DNA of 15,302 nucleotides from JBBQRS01 sp038214535 (lineage in GTDB: Bacteria > Chloroflexota > Anaerolineae > CG2-30-64-16), in assembly GCA_038214535.1 (NCBI GenBank), contig JBBQRS010000113.1:1-15302 (forward strand). The letters are read 5' to 3'. Below the pieces are notes generated by a model that searched no databases, was not told the DNA's origin, and saw only the letters and a program-made list of their open reading frames with translations. This document shows positions 14,176 through 15,302 of this stretch, piece by piece. The position numbers were made by a program, and so were the translations under genes. Within the stretch, counting starts at the first letter, position 1; every line of letters starts with the position of its first letter.

Positions 14176-14199
14176 AGCATAGCACGACACCCCACGCAA
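14171..14199 (-). promoter_or_regulatory. Promoter of the STAND sensor gene
   Basis: On the minus strand, TTGCGT (14194-14199) and TATTAT (14171-14176) are separated by exactly 17 bases, and TATTAT has a TGC extension. The start would be near 14164. The -10 box shares five bases with the plus-strand -10, so the two promoters cannot be bound by polymerase at once. Confidence 0.55.
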
Positions 14200-14227
14200 C
14201 TGACCCAAATTGCACTCCGGAGGCATG

Positions 14228-14659
14228 ATGTCTGACCCAACCGAAATCCTCGATCTGCTCGACCGACATTTGCGTAGCATCTGGGCCGGCGATCTGGAGA
14301 CCTATCGCGCGACCACCGGCAAAGACGTGACTTTCTACGAATGGTACATCAGCACGCAGCGCATTGACGGGCTGGACTTCCACCTGCGCGAGACGGCGGC
14401 CAACGCCCGCGCCGCCGAGACCCGCCGCGCCGCCGGTGAGCTTTACGAGGTGGAACACGAGGTGCTCTCGCCGCAGGTGCAGTTCTACGGCGACATCGTC
14501 ATCGTCACCTACACCCTGCTGATGCGCTACACGACTGCCGCCGGGGTGCATCATACGCAGCACAATGAGACGCGGGTGTTTCACCATCGCGAGGGCGGCT
14601 GGCAGCTCGTGCATTGCCACAAATCGCCCATGTGGCAGGCCCCGCACGCGCCGCGATGA
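14228..14659 (+). CDS. CaMKII_AD/DUF4440-like protein, NTF2 superfamily
   Basis: A 143-residue small cone-shaped-fold (NTF2-like) protein. The motifs follow the calcium/calmodulin-dependent kinase II association-domain family found in bacteria: an N-terminal helix with LLDRHLRSIWAGDLETY (10-26), GLDFHLRE (48-55), a central strand VQFYGDIVIVTYTLLMRY (84-101), and the ending NETRVFHHREGGWQLVHCHKSP (113-134), comparable to 'ETRVWxxRdGxWqxVHfHRS'. Bacterial members are of unknown function; some NTF2-like proteins bind small ligands or act as isomerases. ATG 14228 is chosen because GGAGG (14219-14223) lies four bases upstream; ATG 14225 would leave only one base of spacing. The stop TGA (14657-14659) overlaps the ATG of the SDR (14656-14658), a classical ATGA coupling. 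Confidence 0.85.
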   Translation: MSDPTEILDLLDRHLRSIWAGDLETYRATTGKDVTFYEWYISTQRIDGLDFHLRETAANARAAETRRAAGELYEVEHEVLSPQVQFYGDIVIVTYTLLMRYTTAAGVHHTQHNETRVFHHREGGWQLVHCHKSPMWQAPHAPR

Positions 14660-15302
14660 CGGACGTTTGGAACACGAAGTCACGAAGTTACGCGAAGAAC
14701 GCGAAGCACGAAGGACGCGAAGAACCCGAGACGACACGCATCTACCCTTCGCGATCTTCGCGCTTCGCGGCCTTCCAGTCCCTTCGCGCCTTCGTGGTCC
14801 AACCATCTTCCGCGCTGATCACCGGCGCGTCCAGCGGGTTGGGTGCGGCGTTTGCGCGCGAGCTGGCGCAGCGCAGCGTTGATCTCATCCTGGTCGCGCG
14901 GCGCGAGAAGCGGCTACGCGCCCTGGCGAGCGAGTTGACCGACCGTTGGGGCGTGGGTATTGAGGTGTGGCCCGCCGACCTGACCGACGCGGCGATCCTG
15001 GAAGATATTGCAGGACGCATCGAGGCGTTGCCGGAGCTGGGGTTGCTGGTGAACAACGCGGGGGTCGGTGGCGCGGGCTTCTTCATCGAGGAGCCGCCGG
15101 AGGCGCAGCAGGCGATGATTGCGCTGCACGTCACGGCGACCACGCGCCTCTGTCGCGCCGCGCTGCCCGGCATGACCCAACGCCGCGCAGGTGGGATCAT
15201 CAACGTCGCGTCGCTGGCTGCCTTCATCACCCTGCCCGGCAGCGCGCTCTACTGCGCCACCAAGGCATACATCGTTTCACTCAGCCGCACCCTGGCCCTC
15301 GA
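14656..15302 (+). CDS. Short-chain dehydrogenase/reductase, 3' truncated, with a repeat in its N-terminus
   Basis: An NAD(P)-dependent oxidoreductase of the classical SDR family; the substrate is not recognisable. Counting from ATG 14656, the Rossmann motif TGASSGLG is at 56-63, NNAG at 133-136, the catalytic Ser at 186 (IINVAS), and YxxxK at 199-203 (YCATK). The Ser-Tyr spacing of 13 is normal. The gene runs out of the window at LSRTLAL. In normal SDRs the TGxxxGxG motif starts near residue 8-15; here about 45 extra codons precede it, encoded by a dispersed palindromic repeat (14667-14802) that has no stop in this frame. ATG 14656 overlaps the upstream stop (ATGA) and gives MTDVW before the repeat, so it looks like the original start. 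The other choice is GTG 14794 inside the repeat arm, giving a normal N-terminus (VVQPSSALITG) but no ribosome binding site. Confidence 0.88.
   Translation, partial: MTDVWNTKSRSYAKNAKHEGREEPETTRIYPSRSSRFAAFQSLRAFVVQPSSALITGASSGLGAAFARELAQRSVDLILVARREKRLRALASELTDRWGVGIEVWPADLTDAAILEDIAGRIEALPELGLLVNNAGVGGAGFFIEEPPEAQQAMIALHVTATTRLCRAALPGMTQRRAGGIINVASLAAFITLPGSALYCATKAYIVSLSRTLAL
14667..14802. repeat. CACGAAG-type palindromic repeat, copy 3, inside the SDR frame
   Basis: TTGGAACACGAAG (14667-14679) and CTTCGTGGTCCAA (14790-14802) are inverted ends with one mismatch. Between them the sequence is a mosaic of ACGAAG/CGCGAAG units on the left and CTTCGCG units on the right, so the whole 136-bp element is a long imperfect hairpin. 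It belongs to the same style as copies 1 and 2. No transposase is present, so it would have to have been moved in trans. Confidence 0.82.

Noticed and set aside
14794..14796. GTG as the firm start of the SDR
   Set aside because: It gives a normal N-terminal length but has no ribosome binding site and lies inside a repeat arm; ATG 14656 is better placed for coupling, so GTG is kept only as an alternative.

Overview
The window is a GC-rich, densely coded stretch of a bacterial chromosome. The lineage is probably Chloroflexota (Anaerolineae-like). This is inferred from a T-box-controlled pheST operon in a high-GC genome, a two-subunit molybdenum hydroxylase, STAND-type ATPase and LPWR-type GNAT-like proteins, and several families of dispersed palindromic repeats typical of large environmental Chloroflexota genomes. 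It rests on gene content and style only; no marker tree was possible.

Layout. (1) 1-1989, plus strand: the 3' end of purN followed by complete purH, separated by an intergenic repeat. (2) 1990-2475: a full regulatory leader with a strong sigma-70-type promoter, a complete tRNA-Phe T-box (Stem I with a UUC specifier, a Stem II-type pseudoknot, antiterminator with UGGU bulge, intrinsic terminator), carrying a dispersed palindrome between Stem I and the pseudoknot. (3) 2476-6040: pheS and pheT. (4) 6041-6545: a small minus-strand gene of unknown function (103 aa) flanked by two copies of a CACGAAG-type palindromic repeat. (5) 6546-10395, minus strand: a molybdenum hydroxylase operon, with a separate FAD subunit followed by a fused [2Fe-2S]+molybdopterin subunit. 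(6) 10396-12612: a divergent promoter region, then a membrane-anchored calcineurin-like phosphoesterase tightly coupled to a GNAT-like protein. (7) 12644-14104, minus strand: a one-protein membrane sensor (signal peptide, Y_Y_Y-like extracellular domain, transmembrane helix, STAND-type ATPase). (8) 14105-15302: overlapping divergent promoters, then a CaMKII_AD/NTF2-like protein whose stop overlaps the start of a short-chain dehydrogenase (SDR) cut by the window edge. A third CACGAAG repeat lies inside the SDR reading frame.

Functionally, the left third is housekeeping: de novo purine synthesis and phenylalanyl-tRNA synthetase, the latter switched by uncharged tRNA-Phe. The right two thirds are accessory metabolism and probable signalling. 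The most notable points are the repeat inside the T-box, the repeat that keeps the SDR frame open, the Y_Y_Y-TM-STAND architecture, and the two face-to-face promoters with overlapping -10 boxes between the STAND sensor and the CaMKII_AD/SDR operon. I found no CRISPR array, rRNA, tRNA, insertion sequence transposase or phage gene.
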